Shown one piece after another: positions 46,193-59,500 of a stretch of 64,000 bases of DNA. A program made the position numbers and the translations under genes. Where the stretch lies: assembly GCA_028671895.1 (NCBI GenBank), contig JAPMAC010000207.1:3162001-3226000 (forward strand), given 5' to 3'. Source of the stretch: Oenanthe sinensis (lineage: Eukaryota > Streptophyta > Magnoliopsida > Apiales > Apiaceae). Within the stretch, counting starts at the first letter, position 1, and each line of letters starts with the position of its first letter. A model generated the notes under the pieces. That model had not been told where the DNA came from, ran no database searches, and saw nothing but the letters and a program-made list of their open reading frames with translations.

Positions 46193-46771
46193 CAGGTAAA
46201 CAGAAAGAGATAATATATGAAAGAGAATACTGGACGTAGAATACGCTAAAACTTGATTTTAAGATGTTTGCATAAAATCGTATATACGGGTGTTTATAAT
46301 TTTTAAAGCACCTCTATTACGATTCATCTTTGTTTTATAAGAAAGTAATATATATATTATACACAAATATATACATACATAAAAAAATATACAAACACAA
46401 AATCAAAACAAACATAAACCTGATCCATTCAAGGAATTCGAAGGCTGCTCCTGGTTACAGCCTATACATAAACAATGAATAGAGAAACGACCTGCAGTGA
46501 AAGACAACAACAAATACGTTACTACCCACTGATTTACAAAGTAAAAAATACCCAAAAAATATTAATTCCAGCAACATAGTTGTGATTGGATGAACATATA
46601 CTCGATCAATACTTCTCCTGATAACAATCAAATACCAAAAAAAAATATAATTACAAAACTGAATCTTATAAGATAAATGCTATAGGTTATAAACATTACA
46701 ATAAACGTTATTCTTCAAAACACATTTTACTTACCATTGCTCTCCGATAAAGCCTGTTTCTCCTCAGTCAT
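45357..46771 (-). pseudogene. Chimeric gene fragment with SYN4/Rad21 cohesin exons
   Basis: Five minus-strand exons with GT-AG borders and compatible phases: 46771-46735 (starts at an ATG), 46461-46420, 45934-45844, 45593-45496, 45400-45357 (TAG). The last three encode a stretch of the plant alpha-kleisin SYN4/SCC1: APYHSITLPQKFDLDNFEL, then NYVDHH..ITLQDTM.G..YSTSQFGLD, then ERFGDGD. The stop falls where the family has LDLDE. The kleisin N-terminal domain that precedes this part in the real protein is absent. The two first exons encode Ser/Asn/Glu-rich sequence I do not recognise. It could make a roughly 103-residue product; whether it is expressed is unknown. Confidence 0.75.
46075..46190. 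repeat. (GA)n and (AT)n microsatellites
   Basis: A GAGAGAGAGAG tract near 46115-46130 and an uninterrupted AT tract near 46160-46188, in the intron between the second and third chimeric exons. Confidence 0.8.
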
Positions 46772-46831
46772 GGTTGAACTTCGTTTACGTCATGAGAATT
46801 GAACAGATAACGATACCTGGTTGTTTTGAAG

Positions 46832-46855
46832 AATCCGAATCCGAATCCGAATCCA
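46832..46855. repeat. GAATCC hexamer repeat, about 4 copies
   Basis: GAATCC repeated in tandem upstream of the first chimeric exon. On the minus strand it reads as alternating Gly-Phe in one frame. Confidence 0.8.
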
Positions 46856-47522
46856 TGGCTCTTTTTTACGTTGGGATAAACAGACAAAATTAGACTGAAA
46901 ACACACACAAAGAAATCATCAATACACATCAAAGCATGTGTTACAATGTACAAACAACAAATGTCCAATGAAACAATATAAATACGACTTGGACGAAACA
47001 ATACGCCATATAACCAAACACACATCAAATAATACCAAATCAATACAGAATAATGCAGGAAAAAATTGAAAGGAAACAATGAATATATCAGCAAGAAACA
47101 TACACAATTTTCACGTCAAAAAATATTGATTTTAGATGGTAATGGTTTTTTAGAGTGTTTTGAAACCGAAGATCATAATAATTATGAAAATATTTTGATA
47201 ATAATTGTGATAGCTACTTGATTGATCAGATATTATAGAAATATTTTATTTTGAATTTAATTGTTAGGTGCAAAAAACATGGAAAGTGATGTGTAAATAT
47301 TTTAACCCATGGGTAAAAAATATGGATAGTCCGCGGGTCGTCTCAAAATGCATGGGAAGCTAGTATAAATTCCGACCCATGGATAAAAATTTGGATATGT
47401 GGGTAATTCATTAATAGTAATTTACTATAATATCCAAGAGTCAAAAGAAGGTTTTAAAATTTTAGAAGGATAAAATAGGAATTTACAGGGAAAATTATTA
47501 GCAGCTATTAAGAATATATAGA

Positions 47523-48259
47523 TAATCCACCGCTTCTACTTATATTTTCACCATTGCATTTATTTTCTTTTATTAATATACAATTTGTTAACATATAAAT
47601 TAAATATCTCAGTTTTCTAATAAAATTATGCTTTTATAAAATTATTATTTATATAAATATTAAATATATACTCAAAAATATCGAAATCTATAAATAAAGC
47701 ATTGTTATTATTTATATGATTAGAAAATACTTCAAAAATTATATATTATTCAAAAAGAAATATTGTATTATTTAAATTTTAAAATATATAATTATTATTA
47801 GTGATATAAATTAGTTTAAATATACTAACAAACATTTTCAAATAAATATTCCTGCATTTGTATGGTATTAGTATTTTATACAAAATAATAATAACCTATG
47901 CTGACTTGCAAAAGTCTAGTGTGGTGGTGTTACAGTTTTATAGTTTACCATTATAAAAGTGAAGTACTGTAGTTTACCAATATAAAAATGAAAGAAAACA
48001 TAAAACACGTATATTATGTATTTTAAAATTTAAACAATTATAACTTGGTTATGTTTTTTTTTTGAAATCAATAACTTGGTTATGTTTTGTAATGTATAGT
48101 TACTATTAAATCATAACTATGTTATTATATTGGATATTAAAAATTCAAAAGTGATAATTTATAATAATAATAAAAAATATTAAAACATGTTATTATTTAA
48201 AAAAATATTTTTATTTTATTTAATTAGTAAATAATTTTAATTTCTGAATATACAAACAT
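47523..48259. other. AT-rich stretch without genes
   Basis: No frame or repeat end identified. A short duplication of ATAACTTGGTTATGTTTT occurs near 48040-48090. Confidence 0.5.
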
Positions 48260-48262
48260 TAA

Positions 48263-48710
48263 TGGGTCGTTTGGTACAAATGTTTTTGGAATGAGGTATG
48301 AGTTTAGAATGGATAAAACCCATACCTCATATTTGTTTCAATTTTTTTAAATTTCAAACCCATAAGGTATAAGGTATGAGTTTTTGATTCCGATGGGGAT
48401 GTGGGTATGATGAGAATATATGAGTATCAATTTTAATATTATTATCTTGTTATTGATAATTAATATTATTATTATTAATAATAAAATAATATATACAATA
48501 TTCAAAAATTACTAATAATAAAAATATATATTTATATATTTATATAATAATACTAATAATTAATTAAATAATATTTTAAATTAAATAACTTCATTACAGA
48601 ACTAAACCAAACACAATATCAATAAAATGAAATTTCATCTCCATACCATTCTAATCCTATTTCCTATTTGTGATACTAAATCCATACCAACTAATGAACC
48701 AAACGATCCA
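48263..48710. mobile_element. Tourist/Harbinger-like MITE (448 bp)
   Basis: Ends TGGGTCGTTTGGT and ACCAAACGATCCA form a 13-bp inverted repeat with one mismatch. The element is flanked by a TAA duplication (48260-48262, 48711-48713), the usual 3-bp target of this superfamily. Confidence 0.75.
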
Positions 48711-48854
48711 TAAATTATAAAAATATGTTTGATTGTAAAAAAAAACGTATAATTTGACATCAGTGAAATGATACAGTGATTTAGTTTAGATAAACACAAA
48801 AGCATTTATAAACAATAATCTTAGATAAAGTATAAACTAAGAAATTAAACACTA

Positions 48855-48991
48855 GAGCACGGTTGGATAGCTCAAGTGGTTGAAGGTTTATCCTCTGTCG
48901 TCCCAGATCCTGGATTCGACCCTGGCTCACCCCGAGAATTTCTTTAGAACAGATACACATTTGTAAGGCTATAAGCCGCATTAGTCAAAAA
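48855..48991 (+). mobile_element. tRNA-derived SINE (137 bp)
   Basis: The RNA polymerase III A box TAGCTCAAGTGG (about 48868) and B box GGATTCGACCC (about 48912) are spaced as in tRNA genes. The body ends in a short A-rich tail. A perfect 15-bp target duplication (AGAAATTAAACACTA) flanks it at 48840-48854 and 48992-49006. It is not a functional tRNA: no cloverleaf 3' half follows. Confidence 0.9.
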
Positions 48992-49169
48992 AGAAATTAA
49001 ACACTAAAACAACGTAATAATTGCTATCCTTAATCTGTGTGCATGGTAAAAAAATGATTAATATAAAGGAACGGTAATTATGGGCCTAAATATCATATTT
49101 TTACATCAAATGACCTCGAATATCACAATAGAAAAAGATGGTCCATACCATCACAGATAAACGGTATAT

Positions 49170-49425
49170 TAAGGGAGTGTTTGGGGAAATTTTTTTAAAA
49201 AATAAGTTAATTTATTTTAAGACAAAGTTAGAGATTTCTAAATTTTTTCTGAAAAAAGTTAACTTTTTGCTGAAAAAAATTAACTTTTTTTTGCAACTGA
49301 TAGAATCTCAAATATACATTAAATACTTGTATAAATTTTTTTTATCAAAATATGAAATTTTTACCGGAAAATAAGTTCAAAATGACTTATTTTAAGGTAG
49401 GCCATAAGTTGCGTTTATAAAATTA
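49170..49425. mobile_element. GTGTTTGG-type MITE, diverged copy
   Basis: It starts GGGAGTGTTTGGGG and contains AATAAGTTAATTTATTTTAAG and AAAATAAGTTCAAAATGACTTATTTTAAGG, like the elements at 39852 and 50018. The right end is unclear. Confidence 0.35.
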
Positions 49426-50017
49426 ATTCACATATTATTCAAACTCATCTCTCTCACTTGTTGGCTATGTGTCTCTCTTCTGAATTTACAGTAGTATTCA
49501 TCTAGGTTGTGCTCTAAATCTCAAGCAAACAACTGCAAAAACAGTAGTGTATAATTAATTTGTATACACATATACTAGATATTTTGGTTGTTGAATTACT
49601 GACTTGATGGGATCATCTACTTGTATGTAATGTCTCTCCCATCTCTGCTCGAGGACTGACTCCTTTTTCATTTTGCTGCTTTGCCCTTTCTCTCGTAAAC
49701 CCTAATTTATGAATAAGAAAAGCAAACGTAGTATAAACTTATGTTTGTGTACTAACGCAAATTTAAAATGCGTTTATGTTTTTTTGCTAAAAAAAATAAT
49801 TACAGAAAATTATCGAGAAGCGAAAAACGAAGTTTCAACTTGCGTTTATTAAAAATAAAAACGCAACTTTAAGTTACGTTTCTTTAGGATAGTAATGACC
49901 ATTTTTTAAGACTGTGATATTTTGAGTAATTAGTGTTTAAATTATGATATTAAGGACCAAAATCCAAAGAATGGAGAGAGTAATAAATAAAAAACGGTAA
50001 AAGTACAAATAATTATG

Positions 50018-50240
50018 GGAGTGTTTGGTTCCCCATTTTTTCTTGAAATAAGTTCTTATTTTCCGAAAAAATAGATATGTATATATATATTTTTTAAAAT
50101 AAGTAACTTATTTTTTATTTTGAAGATAATATTTGGTTTTTAAATTCTAAAATAAATATTTATCTTTAAAAAAAAAATTAAAAAATATAAAAAAATGAAA
50201 TAAATAATTTATTTTAAGTTTAAGGAACCAAGCAAACACC
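50018..50240. mobile_element. GTGTTTGG-type MITE, copy 2
   Basis: GGGAGTGTTTGGTTCC and GGAACCAAGCAAACACC are terminal inverted repeats. The interior matches 39852-40080. It sits just upstream of the DUF639 gene. Confidence 0.65.
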
Positions 50241-50552
50241 ATATCCGCTGTCCAGGACCCTTGTTTTTCGAGTCGACAAGAGTTTTATTTTGAGGTGTAC
50301 ACTCACCAAACAATTATTAAGACCAAAGAGAGAAGAGAAGAAAGCACACGTTATTCACAGTCACGCAGTCTTGTAGAGACACAAAATCCAAAATTGTGAA
50401 GCAAAATCATTTTAACTAATCTTTTACTCTGTATGTATATATTTTGATTAATAGCAAAACCCAACTCTTTTGTTGTGAAATTATGATGCCCAAAAAGCAG
50501 CCGCAGCAGCAGCAGCTTGAATTTTGAAGAACACACACTACACACAAAAAAA
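50241..50552 (+). promoter_or_regulatory. Probable promoter/5' untranslated region of the DUF639 gene
   Basis: Short region between the MITE and the chosen ATG. It contains a (CAG)n tract at 50499-50516 and an A-rich stretch directly before ATG at 50553. A telo-box-like TAAACCCTAAT lies further up at 49697. The TATA position is not certain. Confidence 0.4.
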
Positions 50553-53500
50553 ATGCATTATAAGTATTTGGTCAAAGTGTCACCATTGTTTCCTGTGACC
50601 CCATATCAATATAATCGTCAGTATGATCAAGATTTAAGGAGAATATTATGTTGTGATAAGAAGAAATCTTCATCTTCTTCAGCAGACAAAGACAATAAGT
50701 TTCATTTTAGGCTCCCTGGTGATAATACTAAATGGAAGTTCAGAGATATTGATACCAGTAACCTCACCCCTTTCTCTCTCTCTCTCTCTCAAGTTATGCC
50801 TTTCAAATTGTTCCTTTTTATTTGTACCCATATTAAGTTTCATACTTTTATTTGTTAGAGTGTGTGTGTGTGTCCTGCTAAAATGTTAGGTTATCATTTA
50901 GAGAGATGTTTGACTGTTTGGTTACTGTAAATACCTCTTTGATTTATTTCATTGTTATTCAATGGTTTTGTTAGCAACTTAGGTACAAGTATATAACATA
51001 GACAATAAATATTATACAGACTATTATTTAATCATGGTTATTGCCTGTAGAATATGGAATCTAATATATGCAATTAACTCGTAAACTCTCTTCCTTGTTA
51101 GACTTCTTTATGATACTGGCACTTGTATGGAGAGTGCCACGGTAGTCGTCTAGCAAGTAGCATTATTGACTATTACCATTCTTTTCAGCTCAAATTACAT
51201 CCACTGCATCGGGTGTTATCTGAAAAATGCAAACTCGATTGTCTAAAGTGAATATGGATGTTTACAAAGTGATAGCATTATGCCTTAAAGAAAAATTTGA
51301 TGCATTAGGCATTTACTTTACCTTCACACATTGAAGGTACATATTTAGCTTTTAGTTCGAGAAGAGTTTAATGCTATTCAAATAAAGGGACTGCGAGGTG
51401 GGGGGGGGATTCTCATGTTCTTGAAACAAGGATAACTTGATACGTAGTTCTTTTGCAGATTTGGTTTTTTGGTGGTTATTGCAAAAAACATTTATCTTTG
51501 TTCATGTAAGTTTAATTATGGTTGACATGATTTAGAGCTCATGTTTGTAAGTCGTAGATACTGTGTTTAAGTAACATATGAGTGAAAACTGCATGTTTAC
51601 AAGGTTATGTGATCGGCTTTGCATTACAAAGACAGAACTGGAAGAAGAAAAAAAATGGTCATTTTGGTGAGAGGATCCTATATTAAGGTACAAGAAGCAT
51701 TTGTGCATCTTGTTGACAGTTAAACTAAAGTGGACCTGATGTCAATTATTCCTGTCCTTTTGATGGATATTGTTGTCACAGTCATAGTGTTCTCCTTCTA
51801 ACCTTTTTGGTGTTATGGGACATCCCTAGTCGAATCTTGAGCCCAAATCAAATATTAAGGGTTATTCCGAATCCAAAGTCCGAGTCCAGTGGCTTGGTTA
51901 ATCCACACAGCCCCCCGCATGCCTCAAAAATCGTAATTTGTAGGTGTACTTGGTAGTCTGTGGGGCGGGGATGTTACATATCGTGCAGACTGTAGCAAAA
52001 TTTAATTATGTGCAAGGGTACTATATATTATGCGTTACAAAATTTTGATATTGTCCACTGCTAAAATCATATAGGTTGACCTTAGTTCGCTTTTTACCTG
52101 TTGTTATGAACTGTGACTGTGTTCAGATCTTCTTTCTCATATCGAACTGCATTAACTCATCAAACTTCAATACAAGCACCGGTTTCGTGTTTGTAAGAAT
52201 ATTCTTTACTGATTGAGCTCTGTCTGATTTTTTGTGTGCAAGACTCGAATGCTTTGTGAAATTGTTCTTTCATTATTACGCTATCCACTATTTTATCATC
52301 ATTGGTTGCCTTTAAGTTTTTTTTTGTGTTTCTAATCTAAGCTGTGCATGAAAAAAAAATTTCTTGGCAGAAGCTGTACAGTCAACTTTCAATCTATGGG
52401 TGTCAAAGACACAAAATCTTTTGAGTGAAGTGGCTACTCCACTGGTAAAAAATGTTCATGATATAACCCCAAATCTGGGAAACACATTAGATACTTTAGA
52501 CGTCGAGGACAATTTCATGGCGGAACAGACTATTGATAGCAGAACAAAAAATGGAATGCTATCTGTACCTGCTATAACTTCCATTGAGCAATTTAGCAGG
52601 TAAGGTAACTTGACAATGTTATCTATTCTACTTCCACGATTCTCCATTTGGGCTAAATGTGATTTTTATTTCATCTTTAAAAGTAAAGTTGTCATGTACA
52701 AATGAGCTAATATTGCAAGTAATAAGTATTATCTTCGTCACATATATGGCCATAATAGCTTATAAGTATATAATTCAAAAGGATGAAGAACGGTAAAGCA
52801 ACTATATGTTTCATATACGTTTTTCATGAAGCTCTAAAAGTGTTCAAAAAAATAATCTAGTGTTGCTTGTTCAGAGTTTATAATCTATTTGGGTTGGTAT
52901 ATGAAAGGAATCTGAAATAAGCTAAATGGTCCATTTTCTTGTTGACATTTTTTTAATTCTGTGTGTATCGGCACTAGACATACTTACTAAGAATATAATC
53001 GACTTAGATTACACTACCTTTAATTATGTGTTAACTAGATAAAAGTCTGCTGCATTACTTATTCATGGTCTACTTTCCTGTCTGATATTATGAGAGACAG
53101 ACTGCTTAATAGGCCTCGCCTGATTTTGCATACTAGCATGTGTAATTTTGGGTATGGAGCGTGATTCAAATGTTGGTCTACTACTTTAGCAAAAAAATTT
53201 CATTGGGAACTGGGACTTCCACAAAAAAATTAATTATTTGTTTGTCCTTGCATATTATGATCTCGTTGAGTGCTTACTTCTTTCTGGAGCCAATTATTTT
53301 ACTTTGGAGTTATGATTATAATTATTGAGGTTAAGGTACACAGGATGAACGGATCGACTGGGAAGAAGATGCAGAAAATATTCCGAGGACTTGTTCCTGA
53401 ATCAGTGTACAATGATGCTCGTAACTTAGTAGAGTATTGCTGCTTTAGGTTCTTGTCCAGAGATGGTTCTGAAATCCATCCTTGCCTCAAGGTTTGTTTT

Positions 53501-56500
53501 TCTTAGATGTTTTATTTTCTGGTTTCTTTTAAATTGGTTTTGCTGGATGAGTTACAGGCTAAACTGATGTTTCCAAATTCCAATATTAAATATTTTAATT
53601 AATGCTGAAGATCAGTTTTGTCATTAAAATAATATTAGTTGGCGAAGTCATTACTAGCTTTGGTACATCAACTTTAAACTAAGCTTGAATTTGGGATGAA
53701 GGAGTATCAGTCACCATACTTCATATAAAATTACCAATACAGTTACAACCTTTTTCCATTTAAATGCGACTACATTCCTTAAATTAGTAGATTGGACTGT
53801 GTCCAAGCAATTATATCAGTTAACTAAAAATCTAAATTTTAGAAAAACAATGACTCGAGAATCTGATTGTCGTCAAAAGAAAGTTCCTCCTTAAAATCTT
53901 TATGAACAAAAATTCTTGGGGTTTAACTGTTTCACGAGCAGAACTGTATTCTGACCGTTATCTTAGTAATTTGAATCCTCACTTTTGAATGTGAAGTGAT
54001 TAGATAATATTTATCAATAAAACAGTAAAGATGTAAACTTCTTTGATATTACTGTGGACCACTCCGTTCTTGTTAGTTCTAGTGTTAGTGTTTTTGTGTA
54101 TTTTCTTGTGTGCATGTATTTCATGATTGAAGATATTAATTATTTTTTTGAACCCTCTCTAATAGCAAACTGCATTCCAAAGGCTGATCTTCATAACTAT
54201 GATCGCGTGGGAGAAGCCTTACAGTGGTCCAAATGATTCGCGGGCTAAAGATTCTGTTAAAGAGTCTTTTCAGGTATGTATCTAGAATTACTTTTAGTTT
54301 GTAAACTGATACAATATAGATATTTTTTCAATTGATGTCATCCTAAAATTACTTGGTCCCTATGACATATGGCTGGACTGCAGTGGCATTGTGTTGTATG
54401 GGACGTGGGTTTATGACAACCTATGTCCTTAACCCAGTATAAGTCTTCTGATGACTCATAATCGTAGGTTTCGCTTCGGCCTTAAAGAATATTAAAGCTG
54501 TGTATCCATAAATTACAGTAGGTGGCTGTGTAGAACTGTAGATGGCCTTGCACACTCTATGCATGTTTTTGTAATCTCATCATCGTTGCCCATTCTTAGA
54601 TAGAATCACGATTGCCATTAATAAGTCTGCCTTTATATAAAAAAATACCTGCATTCTGTATGCTAGTTTTTGTAAACTCTGCAATATTTGTGTTCTTTTG
54701 AAACTACTATGCACTGTCAACTATCATGACTTAGATTTGTAGCGTTCTTGTTGACATTAAAGAGAAGGTGCGTATTAGAAGAAGCTTTTGTTCGTATAGC
54801 CCCTGCTATATCTGGTGTTGCTGATCGGACTACTGCACACAACCTTTTCAAAGCTCTTGCTGGTGGCAAAGAGGGTATTTCATATACAGTTTGGTCAACT
54901 TATATCACTGAATTACTCAAGTAAGCTTCATAATGGTATTGACATGATTATTTGAAATATCCAAATTTCCAAATTATTATATGCTTGTCATGCTTATGAA
55001 AAACCCAGAGAAATCTGTGTATATTAGCATATATAGTCATATACAGAGGCAGGAAGCAGAAATTTTTTTATACTGTAATTAACTTGTACCTATTCTTTAA
55101 AGTTTTGACGTCCCAATGCATCTGCAGTTATTTTCTAAAAGGAAATTGAAAAGTAACTTGATTACCACTCTTAATCTGTAAGTACAGGCTTTTTAGCCTA
55201 GAGTGACTGAAAATGTTCAGGCACAACACCACATTTAACTGATAGATAACTTTCTAACGATGGTTGACAGGAAAAGCACTTTTGATGCAGGATAAGAATT
55301 TAAGATAGCTTGGATGGATTAACCACAGAAAATCTACTATCCCCGTAGGTTTCTCAATCGCTGAAGAGAGGAATCTGTAAAAAGCGCACCCCCATATCTC
55401 AATAATCAAAGCATTTTATAAGTAGGATGGACTGAGAATAACAATATTCTATACATTAACAAAGTATTCTTTACGGACCAAATGTTTAAATTTCAAAACT
55501 GAAAAAACACCAAAATTCTAGAAGCAGTATAAGAAGAAAAAGAGAGCATTCGAATCCACAAGCTTTAAATTTTTACCATAAAAAATATAGAGCACATTCG
55601 CATTTACCAGTTAACAAAAGTATCATGAAATATATGTTGCTACTTAACTAGCGACACATAAGATAAATTATTTTCTCGTATAATATTGTTAATTGTTTCT
55701 CTCTTCAGAATTGTATGTACTATAGGTGATCCTCTCAAGTCTCAACCGTTAATTCAATGTAGAAACTATTTATGGCATGGTGAAGAAATGAGAGATAAGA
55801 ATAGTTGATTCAATGTGTTTGTGATGTAAGTTGTAACTTGTAAGTCATCATACTGTTAGGAACTAGTGAGTTCTGACCTAGAATGAAACTATTTTTGGTG
55901 TTTTCTGTGTTTATAAGCAATGAATTAAGCCAAGGACAGAGACTTAGAGTTGAGATAAGGTAGAATTAGAGAGAGATATAGAGTGCAGAGAGTGTAGAGA
56001 GAGATAAGAGAGAAACTTGTAGAAGAAGATAGAGAAAAGTAGTTACAGGAGAGAGAAAGAGTAGAGAGAGAGAGAGAGTTTGGTGGCAAAGCCATTTTCA
56101 TATATTCAACATAATGGGAATAGAACATTAATACCAAATTACCCTTAATGACTACTACTACACTATACTGTGACAATACAGTACATCTACCACCATACTT
56201 ATTATTATATATTCTTTAATCCTGACATTCCCTCCCCCTTGAATATGTCCATGTCCTCGTGGTTGCGATTAGTCAATCCCTGTTCCTGAGCTAACTCTGG
56301 AGTCTCATGCATTCTGCCCAGAGCATCAGCTACTTTGTTTTTAGCACACTTCCTGTACAAGATAGTATAATGGTACCCTAATAGTTTGCTAATCCACTTC
56401 TGTTGGAGCGAGTTGTTAATTTTCTGTTCAGTCAAGTACTTGAGGGCCCAATGATCTGTCTTGATGTAGAAATGCTTGTCCATAAGGTAGGGTGACCATT

Positions 56501-59500
56501 TTTTTACGGCTGTAACTATAGCCATAAGTTCCTTTTCATAGGTAGACATTGCTTGACCCCTTGGCCCTAAAGCTTTACTAAAGTAAGCCAAGGGATGCCC
56601 TTTCTGAGTTAGTACAACTCCTAGTCCAGTGTTGGAATCATCAGTCACTACTGTGAACTCCATGGTATAATCTGGTAACTTTAGAATTGGAGTGCTGGTC
56701 ATTGCTTTTTTAACTCATTAAAAGCCCTTGCAGCCTCTTCATTCCAAACAAAGCTGTCTTTCTGAAGTAAGTTGGTGAGAGGTTTTGATATAGTTCCATA
56801 GCCTTTCACAAACTTCCTATAGTATCCCGTTAACCCCAAAAATCCTCTTAAGGCCTTGATATTTTGAGGTTCTGGCCAAGCCAACATGTCTGCCACCTTG
56901 CTCCTGTCAACTGATACTCCCTCTTTACAAATAACATGGCCAAGGTAGGCCACTTGACTTCTCATTAATTCACACTTGGATTGCTTAGCAAACAGCTGAT
57001 GTTGCCTCATAACTTGAAAAACCTGCTCCAAGTGTTGCAAATGCTCACTAGTAGTTTTGGAGTAAATCAGGATGTCGTCAAAGAATACCAAGGTAAACTT
57101 CCGTAAGAAAGGTGCAAAAACTTGGTTCATTAGATTCTAGAATGTAGCTGGAGCATTTGTGAGACCAAAAGGCATCACGGTGAATTCATAATGACCAAGG
57201 TGAGTCCTGAAAGCTGTCTTCTATTTGTCTTTACTTTACATTCTCACCTGATGATACCCTACTCTCAAATCAAGCTTTGTGAAGAATTTGGCACCGTGGA
57301 ATTCATCTAATAGTTCCTCAATTAGGGGTATAAGAAACTTATTCTTTATAGTCAAAGAATTTAGTTGCCTATAATCAATGCAGAACCTCCATGTACCATC
57401 TTTTTTCTTTACTAGTAGAATAGGAGAAGCAAATGGTGAACTACTAGGCCTTATGATTCCAGATTCTAACATTTCTGCTACCAGCTTCTCAATCTCATTC
57501 TTTTGTTCAAAAGAATTTCAATAGTGTCTTATAGAGAAGGGCTAAGCACCCTCCTTCAACTCAATGTTATGCTCAACGTCTCTGTGAGGAGGTAAAGCTA
57601 CTGGAGGTTTAAAGATATCCTCATACTCTTGTAGCAATTGTCCATGTTGTTTTGATTCCTTAGGGTCCAATAGTGCTTTTCCTTCCTCAAGGGAATCACT
57701 CCTTCCTGCAGATGGACATACTTCATTTATCAAATAGATAAACCCATGCCCTTGTCTCTGGCAGCTTCTAACAAAAGCCTAAACAGTCATCTGTTGAATC
57801 CTAGGCTTGATAGGTTGGGTATTTCCCTTTAGCACCACCAGTTTGCCATTCTTTTGAAACTGTAATGTCAGCTTCTTATAATCAAAAGTGACCAAACCCA
57901 GAGCTCCCAACCAATCTACACCCAAAACCAGGTCATACCCACCCATTGGCAGGGTCCTGACTGAAGTCTGGAACTCACAGTCCCCAACTTTCCATGTAAA
58001 ATCCTTGCATTCATAATGACTTTCCAAATGATTACCGTTAGCCACCTGTACCTTCATTGGTTGTGTTTTAACCGATTCACATTTCAATTTGTTGGCAACA
58101 TGTTCATCAAGAAAGCTGTGAGTACTTGCCCCATCAATTGGTATTGCAAACTGATGTTTGCCTCTTCTTCCAGTCATTGTGATGGTCTTATTGTTGTGAA
58201 CTCCTTCAATGGCATGTACTGAAACCTCCATTGTTTCTATAGGTGAAGCCTCCACTTCTTCTGAAATGGGCCATAACTCCTTGTTGCCCTCCTCTATAGT
58301 ACTACGGTCAACTTGCCTTGTTACAAACTGACAAGGCTGAAGGCATTGATGATTGACCCCATCTTTGTCTTGACAATAAGGACAGAGGCCTTCAATGAGC
58401 CTGCTTTCTAACATCTGAGGAGTCAACTCAATTATATCCTCAATTGTTGTTGTTGTCTCTATAGTACTTTGCAGATTAGCCATCTTTCCTGCTGTAACCA
58501 CTTGAATTTTCGTGCTGGTAGATGATTCTTGTCTCTCCTTTAAGTTTTTTGTCATTCCTTCAGAATCTTCACACTGCTTAGCCAGTCTCAATACAGTAGC
58601 TGGATTAAGCAACTTTAAGGTTTTTCTGACCTTATTCTGTAATCCTCCAATGAAGCATTCTACAAAATAGGCTTCTGTCAGGAATGACATCTTTTTCTTT
58701 AACTGCTCTTGATATTTCTCAAACTGAGTCAAGTACGATTCCATAGAGGAATGTTGCTGAAGCTGCTTAAAATTTTCACACAAGTGTTCCTGTTCCCACA
58801 CTCCAAACCTAGCAGAGAATTGCTGACAAAACTGTATCCACTCCAGTGTACTTTTTCCTACTGTGAAAGTCTGAAACCACTTCCTAGCTACTCCTTCCAA
58901 ATGCATGCCTGCTATGGCCACCTTCTTTGCATCTTCAATTTTGAATACCTTGAAGTATTGTTCACAGTCTTGTAACCAATCACTAACTCCAGTTCCTTTA
59001 GTGAACTTAGGAAATCTGAGTTTGAGGTGACACAAGAGCTCCTCTTCATCCTCTTGTACACACTTGTGTTTTGTTCTAGCAAAAGGATTATCAATTCTTA
59101 TTACTCTTCTTCTTTGAGCTTTCTTTCAATATTTCCACTGCTAATCCAATCAACTTCTCCGATTCCTGGAATCTCTGATTAGATTTCTCACTGTAACATG
59201 GGATCTGATGTTGAGTCTCTTGTAGAAGTTCTTCAAAGCCTGGTTCATCCTCCATATCCATACTTACTCTGTATTTCAAATACTATACCAGCTTACCACT
59301 GTTCACAGAAGCACTCTCTCAAACACCTTTAGTGCTAGGTCACAATCACAACTATGATTCTACTCCAACTCACAGAATAAACCAAAACTAAGCTTGTACT
59401 ACTATTTTTGTGATTTTCTGATAAGGAAAACAGAGAACTACTAACAACTATTCTAAACAAGCTAGAATTAACAACACTTCACTCCAATTCCACAGAATTA

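Larger units (their letters stand above)
39401..47522 (-). mobile_element. Putative Helitron (8.1 kb), non-autonomous, with gene fragments
   Basis: Read on the minus strand, the 3' end has a perfect 7-bp stem (CCCGTGT, 5-base loop, ACACGGG), an eight-base spacer, and CTAG followed by host T (39401-39428), the classic Helitron terminus. The proposed 5' end is TC at 47522-47521 (TCTATATATTCTTAATAG), with the flanking bases forming the expected A/T insertion site (A at 39400, T at 47523). No Rep/helicase frame is seen. Captured gene pieces inside are on the same strand. The 3' end is well supported; pairing it with this 5' end is inference. Confidence 0.5.

Noticed and set aside
46768..47094. 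A 108-codon minus-strand frame as a membrane protein gene
   Set aside because: Hydrophobicity comes from AT-rich codons and a GAATCC repeat; the ATG of the chimeric gene lies at its end in another context.
47330..47375. A second Helitron 3' end (CCGCGGG palindrome followed by CTAG)
   Set aside because: The palindrome is too far from CTAG and its arms do not form the usual hairpin next to the end.
48855..48930. Possible functional tRNA gene
   Set aside because: A and B boxes are present, but the acceptor stem cannot close and a 15-bp target duplication surrounds a longer body, so it is a SINE.
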